Both the position numbers and the translations under genes were made by a program. This document shows, piece by piece, positions 26,195 through 36,000 of a stretch of DNA of 64,000 nt. The first letter of the stretch is position 1. Each line of letters starts with the position of its first letter. The stretch is from WTGU01 sp965242855. Lineage in GTDB: Bacteria > Pseudomonadota > Alphaproteobacteria > UBA828. The stretch is from NCBI GenBank assembly GCA_965242855.1, contig OZ251509.1:620001-684000 (forward strand). Direction: 5' to 3'. The notes under the pieces were generated by a model. The model had not been told where the DNA came from, made no database searches, and saw only the letters and a program-made list of their open reading frames with translations.

Positions 26195-27430
26195 TTACGC
26201 CGCGCGGCGGGCTTCATCGACGATCAGGGAGACGAGGCCGTCGGCGAGCTTCGGTTCGAACCAGGTCGATTTCGGCGGCATGGACGCCCCGGCGTCGGCG
26301 ACCGCCATGAGCGCCTCGACGGTCGGCGGGTGCAGGGAGAAGGCGACGGCCGCCGCGCCGCCGTCGACCGCCTCGGCGAGCGCCGCCGGCCCGCGCCTGC
26401 CGCCCACGAAGTCGATGCGCGGGTCCTCCCGCGGGTCGCCGATGCCGAGAATCGGTTCGAGGACGAGGCGGGAGAGGAGCGAGACGTCGAGGGTCTCGCC
26501 TGCCTCGGGGCGCGCGGGCGCGAGGCCGTACCAGCGGCCGTCCACGTACATGCCGAAGCGCCGCCGCTCCCCGGGCGTCACCGGCGCGCCGGCGGGGGCG
26601 CAGCGCATCGCCTTGCGGACCGCGTTCAGGAACGCCGGCGCCGGGAGGCCGTTCAAATCCCGCACGATGCGGTGATAGCCGAGAATCCGCACCTCGTCGC
26701 TCGGGAAGTTCACGCACAGGAAGCGCGCGCCCGCCACACCGCCCGCCGCCGCGCGGGCCGCCTCCGTCCGGTGGTGGCCGTCGGCGATGTAGAGCGGCCC
26801 GATGCGGTCGAAGCTGCGCGTCAACGCCCGGGTCCGCTCGGCGTCGTCGATGGGCCAGAGCGTGTGCGCGACCGCGCCGTCGAGCACGCAGCGGCAGAGC
26901 GGCGGTCCCTCGCACGCCGCCGCGAGCGCGCGGCGGATGGCGTCGTCGGCGCGGTGAAGCAGGAGGACCGGCCCGGTCTGCGCGCCGAGCGCCGCGATGT
27001 GCCGCGCGCGGTCGCGCACCTTGGCCGGCCGCGTCGCTTCGTGGCGCTTGATGCGGCCGCGCGCGTAAGCCGCGAGCGAGGCCGCCGCCACGAGCCCCGT
27101 CGCGGCGCCCCCGGCATCCGCCATGCGGTAGGCGTAGAACCGGGGCTTCGGGTCCCGGATCAGCACGCCGGCTTCGATCATCTTTGTGAACGCGGCCGCC
27201 GCGCCCACGTAGAGCGCCGCGGCCCCCGGCGGCGGGGGTGGCGTCAGATCGATTTCGGGCCGCGAGACGTGGAGGAAGCTCCAGGGCCTGTCCCGCGCCG
27301 CGGCCCGCGCTTCCCGTGCGGAGGGTACGTCGTAGGGCGGTGCCGCCACGGCCTGTGCATGGCCCGGCGCTGCCCGCAGGCCGGCGAAGGGCGCGAGGAG
27401 CGGGCCTTCCGCAGAGGTTCTCTCGCCCAT
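26195..27430 (-). CDS. DUF1015 family protein
   Basis: 411-residue protein of the widespread DUF1015 family. Conserved stretches are PFAGLR near the start, the central HEATRPAKVRDRARHIAALGAQTGPVLLL, YIADGHHRTEAA, and the C-terminal half of the family. The family is cytosolic and often linked to serine or D-hydroxyacid metabolism, but a reaction is not established for this branch. The ATG at MGERTSAEG is selected because the longer form adds residues not conserved in the family. It lies 78 nt downstream of the HicA-like gene on the same strand. Confidence 0.85.
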   Translation of the reverse strand: MGERTSAEGPLLAPFAGLRAAPGHAQAVAAPPYDVPSAREARAAARDRPWSFLHVSRPEIDLTPPPPPGAAALYVGAAAAFTKMIEAGVLIRDPKPRFYAYRMADAGGAATGLVAAASLAAYARGRIKRHEATRPAKVRDRARHIAALGAQTGPVLLLHRADDAIRRALAAACEGPPLCRCVLDGAVAHTLWPIDDAERTRALTRSFDRIGPLYIADGHHRTEAARAAAGGVAGARFLCVNFPSDEVRILGYHRIVRDLNGLPAPAFLNAVRKAMRCAPAGAPVTPGERRRFGMYVDGRWYGLAPARPEAGETLDVSLLSRLVLEPILGIGDPREDPRIDFVGGRRGPAALAEAVDGGAAAVAFSLHPPTVEALMAVADAGASMPPKSTWFEPKLADGLVSLIVDEARRAA

Positions 27431-27507
27431 CTCCGTCGTCGACCGATGGCTTCGGTGTCTCGCCGTTTCCGACCGGATCCCCGCGAGAGCAGCGCCGACC
27501 CTCGCCC

Positions 27508-27777
27508 TCAAGCGTCGCTTTCGTCACCGTCGTCTGCGGAGAACCACGGCGATTCGAGACCCAGAAGCCGGTCGAGACGGGCAATGGTCATTGGAAGCAA
27601 ATAGTCTGAATACTGCGTTCCGACCTCGATCGCCCATCGCTTACCGTCGGCAGTCACGATCCTGGTTATGCTGGTTGCGGTCTCGTAGTCGACGCCGGAC
27701 TCGACCTTGCACCCCTGCTTGCGCGCCCACCGCAGATACTCTCCGAAGCGGGGGTGGCCTCCGAAGGGATGCGACAT
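27508..27777 (-). CDS. HicA-like small protein (putative TA partner)
   Basis: 89-residue protein. The segment FGEYLRWARKQGCKVESG followed by SITRIVTADGKRWAIEVG and PMTIARLDRLLGL suggests the small dsRBD-like fold of HicA mRNA interferases. The usual GSHH catalytic His is not visible: the corresponding turn reads SGVDYET. It may therefore be a non-RNase relative or an immunity/regulatory partner. The start is 4 nt after the stop of the HicB-like gene, implying coupled translation. Family assignment is tentative. Confidence 0.5.
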   Translation of the reverse strand: MSHPFGGHPRFGEYLRWARKQGCKVESGVDYETATSITRIVTADGKRWAIEVGTQYSDYLLPMTIARLDRLLGLESPWFSADDGDESDA

Positions 27778-27781
27778 ACGC

Positions 27782-28075
27782 CTATGCGCAGAGAGCCAGG
27801 GTGACGTTCCGGTCGGGAGAAACGCCCTGCGGCGTGAAGTCTCCGGCCCGCCTCTCCCAGAGCTTGCGGAAGTGTTCGGGTGCGGGGGGCACTCCCGCGA
27901 ACTCCTTGCCGCTGCGTTCGCGGCTTTCCCGTCGCGTGGCGGCGATCGCGATCTCGAGATACCTGTCGAGCTTTTCCAGGGAATCCGCCTGGGCGCCGAT
28001 ATCGTATTCGAGACACTGGCCCACCCACATGCCGCCGTCCTGGAATACGACGGCCCTGATTTTCGTCCTGTCCAT
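27782..28075 (-). CDS. HicB-like small protein (putative antitoxin)
   Basis: 97-residue protein whose N-terminal half, RAVVFQDGGMWVGQCLEYDIGAQADSLEKLDRYLEIAI, matches the partial RNase-H-like HicB fold: a beta-hairpin entering a conserved Leu-rich helix. There is no C-terminal ribbon-helix-helix or HTH domain, so operator binding by this protein is uncertain. A GGGAGAGG ribosome-binding site lies before the ATG. Gene order here is hicB-like then hicA-like, the reverse of the commonest arrangement. Together they look like a small toxin-antitoxin or DUF1902-type module. Confidence 0.55.
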   Translation of the reverse strand: MDRTKIRAVVFQDGGMWVGQCLEYDIGAQADSLEKLDRYLEIAIAATRRESRERSGKEFAGVPPAPEHFRKLWERRAGDFTPQGVSPDRNVTLALCA

Positions 28076-28510
28076 GGTCCTCTCCCGCTGTGTCTCACGC
28101 TTGCCGGGGAGCGGAAGCGCCGCGTCCACGTCGGTCCGCGCGCCATCCCGTCCCTGTCGTCTCTTGTCTCCGTGGGCCACCTGCCGTCCGGTTTCCCCGG
28201 CCTTGCCCACGCCGGCCCGCGCGACGACCGCGGGGCCGCCGATGGCGTTCGTCGGACGCCTCCTGAACATGATGTTCCTCGGGCACGGCACGGTTTCCCC
28301 GACTGGCGGCGGGAATTCCCTGAAGTGATGATCCATCGTATAGCGGAGGACGATGCGGCACAACGGCGATTGGGCAGTGCATGGCGCGCGCCGCCGGTGT
28401 GCGCGCGGCGGAAGCGGTGGAAGATGTCGTTCTCCCCTGTCGGAAGCGTCGGGAGGGGCGATGCGCGGTGCCCGCTCCCCTCGAGAAATCCGCGGTGCGG
28501 CCCGCCGCGC
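28076..28510. other. Non-coding stretch upstream of the HicB-like gene
   Basis: About 435 bp without a supportable gene. Several open frames cross it on both strands, but they are arginine/proline-rich shadows with no ribosome-binding site. It should contain the promoter of the HicBA-like pair; I see no convincing sigma-70 hexamers. Confidence 0.5.
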
Positions 28511-29010
28511 TCATTCGTCCCGCGGGGCCATGGCGGCGGCCGACTTGGCCAAGCGGACGAGGCCCACGAACGCGGCCCGGTAGCCGAACGGGTCCGCGCC
28601 CTGCGCCAGCGCGATCACGTCGTCGTAGCCGAGGGCGCCGGTATGGCGCCCGCCGCGCAGGAGTTGCCCGAAGGCGGCGAAGCGCGCCTCCCGCGGGGCC
28701 GCCGGGACGCTCTCGAACGCATCGGCCGCGGTCGCCGGCCGCGCGATCAGGGCGCTGCGCGGCGCCCGGCAGCTTGTAGCGGATCTTCACGAAGGCGACC
28801 TCAGTCGGCGAAACCGCCCTCCGGCGCGGCCGCCCCGGGGCCGTAACGGAGCGGCGGGACGAGCGCGGCCTCGGAGCCCGCCGGCGTCCCCTCGCAGAGG
28901 GCGGTCACCGCGTGGCCGGCGCCGATCTCGCCGACGATGGGGAAGAGCGTCGATATGGCCTCCTCCATCAGCACCTTGCGCGCCTCCGCCAAGCCGTCGT
29001 CCTCCCCCAT
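28511..29010 (-). pseudogene. Decayed YfbK-type VWA/DUF3520 protein
   Basis: Three collinear fragments match the C-terminal third of YfbK-like von Willebrand A proteins. (1) 29010-28801 encodes LAEARKVLMEEAISTLFPIV joined directly to GEIGAGHAVTALCEGTPAGS and PPLRYG, which implies an internal deletion. (2) After a one-base shift at about 28800, EVAFVKIRYKLPGA continues. (3) After a second shift near 28750, ALIARPATAADAF, then RFAAFGQLLRGGRHTGALGY and DPFGYRAAFVGLVRLAKS run to the TGA at 28511. The N-terminal VWA domain is missing. At least two frameshifts plus deletions rule out function. Confidence 0.8.
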
Positions 29011-29197
29011 CCGGGCGCATCATCCCTTGCGGCGCGGCGTCCGTCGACGTTCGACGCGCGCCGGGGCGGATTCCTTGGCCGCCCGCCCGGAGGGAAGCCC
29101 GCGCATCGGGCCGCGCCGAAGACCCTCGCGCCGAAGACGCTTGCGCCGGCGGGCGCGGCCGCGCACGGTCGGGGTTTCCCGGCGGAGGGCGGCGACG

Positions 29198-30808
29198 ATG
29201 GCGGAAACGGTGTTCGCGCTGTTCGAGGAAGCGGCGGCGCGGGCGCCGGAGGGCGGATGCCTCTGCGCCCCGCCCATGGCCGGCCGGTCCTACCATCCGG
29301 GCGGCGTCGAGATCGACTACCGCACGGCGCGCGACCGGGTGGCGGCGTTGCGGGCGCGCTACCGCGGCGCCGGCTACGGGCCGGGCCACCGCGTCGCGCT
29401 GCTGCTGGAGAACCGGCCCGCCTTCCACCTGCACTGGTGGGCGCTGAACGCGGTCGGCGCCGGCATCGTCCCCATCAACCCAGCCTGGCGCCGGGACGAG
29501 ATGGCCTATCTGATCGACCACTCGGAAGCGGCGCTGATCGTCTCCGTTCCGGAACGGGTGGCCGCTCTCGAGGCCGCGGTCGGCGCCTGCGCGCGGGCCG
29601 TGCCGATCGTCGATGCGAACGCCCTTCCCGCGCCGCTGCCGGGGCCGCCGCGCGCTCCCCGCGGCGCGGCGCCGGGGGCCGACGACGAGGCGGCGCTGCT
29701 CTATACCTCCGGCACCACCGGCCGGCCCAAGGGCTGCATCCTGACGAACCGCTATTTCCTCAACGCCGGCGCCTGGTACCGGGAGGCCGGCGGCCTGATG
29801 GCGATGGAAGACGGATGCGAGCGGCTGCTCAACCCGCTGCCGCTGCACCACGCCAACGCGCTCGCGATCGGCAGCATGGCGATGCTGACGGCGGCGGGCT
29901 GCATCATCATGGCCGACCGCTTCCACCCCCGAAGCTGGTGGGCCGACGTCGCGGCGACGCGGGCGACGATCGTCCACTATCTCGGGATCATGCCGCCGCT
30001 CCTGCTCGCCCGGCCGCCCGGCCCCGAGGACCGCGCCCACGGCGTCAGGTTCGGCGCGGGCGCCGGGATCGATCCGAAGCATCATCGCCTGTTCGAGGAG
30101 CGCTTCGGCTTCCCGCTGGTCGAAGGTTGGGGGATGACCGAGGTGGCGATGCCGGCCTGGGCGAGCGTCGCGCCGCGGCGGATCGAGACGCGCGCCTTCG
30201 GGCGTCCGCTTTCGGGATGCGAAATGCGCGTGGTCGACGACGCGGACCGCGCGGTGGCGGCCGGGGTTCCCGGCGAGCTCGTGCTGCGCATGACGGGCGC
30301 CGACCCGCGGCGCGGCCTCTTCTCCGGCTATCTCAAGGACCGGGAGGCGACCGAGGAGGCATGGCGCGGCGGCTGGTTCCACACCGGCGACATCGTGACC
30401 CGCGCGGCGGACGGCGCGTTCGTCTTCGTCGACCGCAAGAAGAACATCATCCGGCGCAGCGGCGAGAACATCGCCGCCGCCGAGGTCGAGGCGGTGCTGC
30501 AGGCCGACGACCGCGTGGCCCAGGCCGCCGTGATCGCCGTGCCCGACGCGCTGCGCCAGGAGGAGGTCATGGCCTGCGTCGTCCCGGCGTCGGGGGTGCC
30601 GGCGAACCGCGACACGGCGGCGGCGTTGCAGGCTCTCTGCCTGGAGCGCCTCGCCTACTACAAGGCGCCCGGCTATCTGCTCTTCGTCGAAACCCTGCCG
30701 GTGACGGGGACGCAGAAGGTGCGGAAGGTCGGCCTCTTCCCGCCCGGCGCCGACCCGCGCGCGGCCGCCGGCTGCCTCGATCTGCGCGCCCGCAAGCGCG
30801 CGCGCTGA
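29198..30808 (+). CDS. AMP-dependent acyl-CoA synthetase
   Basis: 536-residue ANL-superfamily enzyme that adenylates a carboxylic acid and transfers it to CoA. The P-loop is LLYTSGTTGRPKGC near residue 167, the A5 motif is EGWGMTEVAMP, the adenylate-binding motif is GGWFHTGDIVTR, the hinge follows in VDRKKNIIRRSGENIAA, and the catalytic Lys is near the C terminus in GTQKVRKVGLF. The start ATG follows GGCGGAGGGCGG. It resembles crotonobetaine/carnitine-CoA ligase (CaiC-like) forms. It is followed by a GNAT gene on the same strand. Confidence 0.9.
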   Translation: MAETVFALFEEAAARAPEGGCLCAPPMAGRSYHPGGVEIDYRTARDRVAALRARYRGAGYGPGHRVALLLENRPAFHLHWWALNAVGAGIVPINPAWRRDEMAYLIDHSEAALIVSVPERVAALEAAVGACARAVPIVDANALPAPLPGPPRAPRGAAPGADDEAALLYTSGTTGRPKGCILTNRYFLNAGAWYREAGGLMAMEDGCERLLNPLPLHHANALAIGSMAMLTAAGCIIMADRFHPRSWWADVAATRATIVHYLGIMPPLLLARPPGPEDRAHGVRFGAGAGIDPKHHRLFEERFGFPLVEGWGMTEVAMPAWASVAPRRIETRAFGRPLSGCEMRVVDDADRAVAAGVPGELVLRMTGADPRRGLFSGYLKDREATEEAWRGGWFHTGDIVTRAADGAFVFVDRKKNIIRRSGENIAAAEVEAVLQADDRVAQAAVIAVPDALRQEEVMACVVPASGVPANRDTAAALQALCLERLAYYKAPGYLLFVETLPVTGTQKVRKVGLFPPGADPRAAAGCLDLRARKRAR

Positions 30809-30843
30809 GCGCCCGCACCGAGCGCCCGCACTGAGTGCACGCC

Positions 30844-31479
30844 ATGTCGGCCGGGCGGCGCAGCGAGGCCCCGTGTTATCGGCTGGGCCTGCCCGAAGCG
30901 AATCGCGGAGAGGCGGCGGCTCTGTACGAGGCGGCGTTCGGTCCGAAATTCGACGCGGCGATTCCCGCGCGGGAAGCGCGCGTCGCGATTATCCGCGAAT
31001 CGCTGGTTCCCGCTCGGGCGATGTGCGCCCTTCGCGATTCGCGCCTCGTCGGAATCGCCGGCTTTCACCACGACGGCCTCTCCCTCACAGGCGGCCTGAC
31101 GATGCGCCGTCTGCGCCGCCGCCTCGGTCTTTTGCGCGCTCTGAAAGCGGCGTTGCTGCTGGGTCTCATGGAGCGCGCTCCCCGTCCGGGGGAGCTCCTC
31201 ATGGATGGAATTGCGGTCGACCCGGGCCACCGCGGGCAAGGAACGGGCACGGGCCTGCTCGAGGCGCTCCGCGACTTCGCCCGGCGCAACGGCTATGAGC
31301 GGATCCGGCTGGACGTCATCGACACCAACCCGCGGGCGCGGGCGCTGTACCGGCGGATGGGCTTTCTCCCCGGCAGGCACCGAACCTACGGATACCTCGA
31401 GCCGATCCTGGGCTTCGGAGGCTCCACCGAGATGATTCTGCCTCTCCCCCGGAGGCAAGGCGCGGGGGACTCCGGGTGA
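30844..31479 (+). CDS. GNAT-family N-acetyltransferase
   Basis: 211-residue acetyltransferase. The acetyl-CoA pyrophosphate-binding motif A reads IAVDPGHRGQGTGTGLLEAL, and motif B is visible in RLDVIDTNPRARALYRRMGF. A GTG start 9 nt upstream is also possible; the ATG is preferred. It lies 35 nt after the acyl-CoA synthetase stop and may be in the same transcript. The substrate amine cannot be inferred. Confidence 0.85.
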   Translation: MSAGRRSEAPCYRLGLPEANRGEAAALYEAAFGPKFDAAIPAREARVAIIRESLVPARAMCALRDSRLVGIAGFHHDGLSLTGGLTMRRLRRRLGLLRALKAALLLGLMERAPRPGELLMDGIAVDPGHRGQGTGTGLLEALRDFARRNGYERIRLDVIDTNPRARALYRRMGFLPGRHRTYGYLEPILGFGGSTEMILPLPRRQGAGDSG

Positions 31480-31563
31480 TCGAGTGCGAGGGGGTGAACG
31501 GCCGTCCCGGACCGTGCTATATCCCGCGGCCGTTCGGCGCGGCACGCCCGGAAGGCGCGAGGC

Positions 31564-32322
31564 ATGGGATCGAGGGACAAGGTCGCGGTCGTCACCGGGG
31601 CCGGGCAGGGCATCGGCAAGGCGGTGGCGCATGCGCTCCTGGGCGAGGGCTATGCCGTGGTCTTCGCGGGGCGCCGCCGCGAGACGCTGGAGAGCGCCGT
31701 CGCCGAGGCGGGCGCGGAGGCGGGCGCCGCGCGCGCCGTGCCGGCCGACGTGGGGCGGCCCGATGCGGTCGCGGCGCTGTTCGCGGAGACGAAGGCGGCG
31801 TTCGGCCGGCTCGACCTCCTGTTCAACAACGCCGGCATCAGCGCGCCCGCCGTGCCCCTCGAAGACCTCCGCCTCGACAAGTGGCGGGCCGTCGTCGATA
31901 CCAACCTCACCGGCGTCTTCCTCTGCACGCAGGAAGCCTTCCGCATGATGAAGGCGCAGCGCCCGATGGGCGGGCGCATCATCAACAACGGCTCGGTCTC
32001 TTCGCACGTCCCCCGGCCCAACTCGGCGCCCTATACCGCGACCAAGCATGCGGTGACCGGGCTCACCAGGTCGACCGCCCTGGACGGGCGGAAATACGAC
32101 ATCGCCTGCGGACAGATCGACGTCGGCAACGCGGCCACGGAGATGACCCGACGCATGAGCCAGGGGGTGGCCCAGGCCGACGGGTCGATCGCCTCGGAGG
32201 CGACGATGGCGGTGGAGAACGTCGCCCGCGCGGTGATCTACATGGCGAGCCTGCCGCTCGACGCGAACGTCCAGTTCATGACCGTGATGGCCACCAAGAT
32301 GCCGTTCGTCGGGCGCGGCTAG
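31564..32322 (+). CDS. Short-chain dehydrogenase/reductase
   Basis: 252-residue classical SDR: TGAGQGIGKAVA cofactor motif, FNNAGIS, catalytic Ser in NNGSVSSHVPRP, and YTATKHAVTG providing Tyr and Lys. Arginines after beta-2 (FAGRRRET) favour NADP(H). The C-terminal half (NAATEMTRRMSQGVAQADG) resembles a subgroup annotated only as SDR family oxidoreductase. It stands alone downstream of the GNAT gene. Confidence 0.88.
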   Translation: MGSRDKVAVVTGAGQGIGKAVAHALLGEGYAVVFAGRRRETLESAVAEAGAEAGAARAVPADVGRPDAVAALFAETKAAFGRLDLLFNNAGISAPAVPLEDLRLDKWRAVVDTNLTGVFLCTQEAFRMMKAQRPMGGRIINNGSVSSHVPRPNSAPYTATKHAVTGLTRSTALDGRKYDIACGQIDVGNAATEMTRRMSQGVAQADGSIASEATMAVENVARAVIYMASLPLDANVQFMTVMATKMPFVGRG

Positions 32323-32473
32323 CGCGAAGGCGCCGGATGGAGCGACGGCTTCTCAAGGGTCGATTCATGCCGGGGGCTGCCGGGGGCGGGAGCGCGGGCC
32401 CATAATGCCCCGCGACGCGCGCCGGGATCGCCCGGCCCCGCTTCGGGGCCGCTGCCGGCGGAGAGGAGGGAAC

Positions 32474-32953
32474 ATGTACCGTATCGCCGCGTTGGCCGTT
32501 CTGATGGCGGTGTCGCCGCTCGCCGCCCTTTCCGCCGGGGAGGGCGCCGCGCCCGAGGTCTTCGTCTCGCAGGACCCGAACGTCCCCGAGACCGTCCGCT
32601 ATTCCGAGGCGGTCCGGGTGGGCGACATGCTGTACCTCTCCGGGGTCACCGGGGCGCCGGTGGCGCGCGACGCCGACGACGAGGCCCTGATCGCCAACTT
32701 CGTCAGCATCTTCGAGGAGGTCGGGGCGCGGCTCGCGCGGGCGGGCGCGACCTTCGACCATGTGGTGACCGTCGAAACCTACCGCCTGGACTATCTCAGG
32801 ACCTTCCCGCTCTTCAACGAGGTGAAGAACCGCTACGTCAAGGCGCCCTACCCGACCTGGACGGATATCGGCGTCAGCGAACTGCCGCCCGGCGCCGTCG
32901 CCGAACTCGTGGTCACGGCTTGGCTGGGCGGCGCGCGCCGGGAAGCCGAATAG
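32474..32953 (+). CDS. Exported RidA-family protein
   Basis: 159-residue protein: an N-terminal signal peptide (MYRIAALAVLMAVSPLAALS) followed by a complete RidA/YjgF chorismate-mutase-like domain, with YSEAVRVGDMLYLSGVTG at the start and PTWTDIGVSELPPGAVAELVV at the end. The arginine that binds the imine carboxylate in RidA proper (usually RxxVEV..) is not in place, so enamine/imine deaminase activity is unproven. Export to the periplasm is unusual for RidA but common for later Rid subfamilies. A strong GAGAGGAGGG site precedes the ATG. Confidence 0.85.
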   Translation: MYRIAALAVLMAVSPLAALSAGEGAAPEVFVSQDPNVPETVRYSEAVRVGDMLYLSGVTGAPVARDADDEALIANFVSIFEEVGARLARAGATFDHVVTVETYRLDYLRTFPLFNEVKNRYVKAPYPTWTDIGVSELPPGAVAELVVTAWLGGARREAE

Positions 32954-32981
32954 GGCGGGCCGCCGCCGCGCCCTCGGGAAT

Positions 32982-33007
32982 TTGATCGGGGGGGGGGGGG
33001 GTACACT
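32982..33007 (+). promoter_or_regulatory. Putative phase-variable promoter with poly-G spacer
   Basis: TTGATC (32982-32987) and TACACT (33002-33007) are plausible -35 and -10 elements. The 14-nt interval between them consists only of G. Transcription would start near 33014, giving a short leader to the autotransporter ATG at 33048. In Neisseria porA and opc, length changes in such tracts alter spacing and expression. The present 14-nt spacing is shorter than the optimal 17, which predicts low expression in this sequence. Confidence 0.6.
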
Positions 33008-33047
33008 AAAATCGGCCGTCCCGCTCACGAGGTTTCGGAGAGATGCG

Positions 33048-36000
33048 ATGAACGCGACGATGAACGCAACCGCCGCGCCGACGAAGATTTGGAACCGGAG
33101 CGGACGCGCGGCGTCCCGGCGGGCGGCGCTCGCGGTTGCCGCGCTCGCCCTGGGGACGGCCCTCGTCCCCGGCGCCGCCGGAGAGGCGGCGGCCCAGGGA
33201 GTATGCGCCGGCGCCCTGCCCACCGCGCCCAACTCGAACCTGGGCGGCACCCGAATCGTCTGCCGGGAAAACAACCCGAGCGCGAGCGGCATCCGGATCA
33301 ACGCGGAGAGAGTCTCCCTCTCCGTGACGTCGTCGAACTTCGCCTTCCGGCCCGCCATCGACGCCCGCCTCAACAGCGCCAGCGACGTCAACGACGTCAA
33401 CGTCCGCCTGGGCCGGGGGCTCGTCATCAGCACGGGGGCCGCCAGGGAAGCTTACATAGGCGCCTACGCCCGGAACGCGGGCAGCGGCGACACCAGGATC
33501 GTCATGGAGGACGACGCCTCCATCACGACGACGGGCGGTGACGCCGACGGCATCCGTTTCTCGAACCCGACTGCCGCGACGGGAACCTCCGACATCCAGA
33601 TGACGGGCGGATCGATCACGACGTCGGGCAGTGAAGCCCACGGGATCTATATCCTGCACAACGGGTCGGGCGCCTCCACCGTCAGCATGAGCGGCGGCGC
33701 GATCAAGGCGTCGGGCAGCCGCAGCAGCGGCATCTACGTCAACAAGCAGAGAGGCTCGGGCGACGCCACGATCACCTTCTCGGGCGGCTCCATCGAGAAG
33801 TCGGGGGGGGACGGGGCCGGGATCGGCTTCTATGGCGACCCGGCTGCGAACGCCGCCAACGCCCGCATCCGCGTGACGGGCGGCTCCATCGCGGTGGAGG
33901 GGATAGCCAACACCCACGGCGTGTACGTCGATCATCGGGGCGCGGGCGGAGGGGACGTCGCCATGACGGGCGGCTCCATCACGACGAAGGGCGGGAACTC
34001 CCACGGCGTGTTCGCCACCCTGCGCAACGCCGCGAACGAAGCGCCGGTCGTCATCGGCATGGCGGGCGGCTCGATCACGACGGAGGGTCAAACCGCCCTG
34101 GGTCTCTACGGGATTCACTTCGGACCGGGCTCCGTCACGGTGACGATGGAAGGGGAAGCGGAGGTCACGACGTCGGGCGACGGCGCCCACGGCGTGTCCG
34201 CCCTCCTGTTCAACGCCGCGAACGAAGCGGCGATCGTCGTCGGCATGGCGGGCGGTTCGGTCGCGACGGAGGGTGCCGGCGCCGCGGGCCTGAACGGACT
34301 TCACCTGGGACTGGGCTCCGTCACGGTGACAACGGGAGGGGAAGCGGAGATCGAATCGCCGTTCTTCGTCGGCGTCCGGGGCTGGCTGTCGAACGACGCG
34401 AACGCGGCCGGGCGCCTCGTCGTCACGCATGGCGGCGCGGTCGGGGCGGGGGACGTGGGCGTTCTCGCCTGGGCCGCGCGCCGGAGCGGCCATACCTCCG
34501 GCGACGGCGCGGAGGAGGCGGACGACGCGGCCAGGACCAAGCCCATGATCCACGTCACCTCCAGCGGCGACGTCACGGTCGGCGCGCAGGTGACGGACGC
34601 CTTCATCGAGAGCAGGATCGCAGGCGACGACGGGACGCTCTCGGCGCGCGAGGAAGCCGTCTTCAACGCCATCAAGGCGGACGATTCGGACGCGCTGACG
34701 ACGGCGCTGGAGGCTCTGCCCGCGGACTACGACGACGACTGGAAGGAGGAGGCCGAGAACCTTCGGCGAAAGCGCGCCGTGCTGACGGACGATGAGACGT
34801 CGGCGAACCGGGCGGCGGGAAAGATCCTGGGCCTGACCAGGGCGGGGGTGCGGGCGCTGGCGCTCTCGCATGAAACGATCACCGGCCACGTGCGCTTCGG
34901 CGACGGCGACGACGCGCTCTCGCCCGCCGAGCGGACGGCGCTGGAGGCGGCGCTGACCGGCGATGGTCTGGAGACGGCCCTGGCCGCGCTCCCCGCCGCC
35001 TACACCGACACATGGAAGGACACGCTCCGGGCGCACGCGGCGAGCTACAACGCAGGCGATATCCAGGTGGACGTGACCGGCGGGACGATCGCCGCCGAGG
35101 GCGACGGCGTGGACGCGCGCTACGCGCTGGCGCACGACCGCAACGGCGCCATCGCGGTGACCGTGGCCGATGGGGCGGAGATCACCGGCGGACGCCACGG
35201 CGTCCACGTCGGCGGGGCGGGCCTGGACGACGACGGCCTGCGCGCCCAGACGGTGACGGTGAACGGCAAGGTCATGGGCGGGACCGGCGCGGGTGTCCAT
35301 CTGGCCGGCGGCGGCGCGGTGACGGTGGGCGAGACCGGGCGCGTCGGCGCGGCCTCGGGCGACGCCGTCCTCTCCGACGGCGCGGGCGACCTCGTCGCGA
35401 CGGTGGCCGGCAGAGTGGAAGGCGACATCCGCGCCCAGGGCGGCGGCGCCTTGACGCTGAATGTGATGGAAGGCGGCGTCGTCGCCGGCGCGATCGGCAA
35501 CGAGGCGGGGGATCTGTCGGTGACGGTGGCCGGCAAGGTGGAGAGCGACGACCTTCGCGCCCCGGCCGGCGGTGCGTTGACGCTGAACGTGATGGAAGGC
35601 GGCGAGGTCACCGGCACCGTCCACGACCCGGCCGGGCCGCTGACGGTTCACGGCAGAGTCGGCCGGCTGCTCTACACCAGCGGCGGCACGGTGACGGTGG
35701 CCAGGACGGGGCGGCTCACGGGCATCGAGGGCGAGACCGAGGCGGTCCGCAGCGCGGCGGGGGATCTGTCGGTGACGGTGGCCGGCAGGGTGGAGAGCGA
35801 CGACCTTCGCGCCCCGACCGGCGGCGCCCTGACGCTGGACGTACAGGAAGGCGGCGTGGTCACGGGCACGGTCCACGACCCGGCCGGCCCGCTGACGGTT
35901 CACGGCAACGTCGGGCGGCTTCTCTACAGCAACGGCGGCACGGTGACGGTGGCCAGGACGGGGCGGCTCACGGGCGTCGAAGTCGAAGGCGGGAGAGAGG

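Noticed and set aside
27782..28363. Longer HicB-like protein starting near 28363
   Set aside because: The extra N-terminal part is low-complexity and arginine-rich; the ATG at 28075 has a clear GGGAGAGG site and starts the conserved domain.
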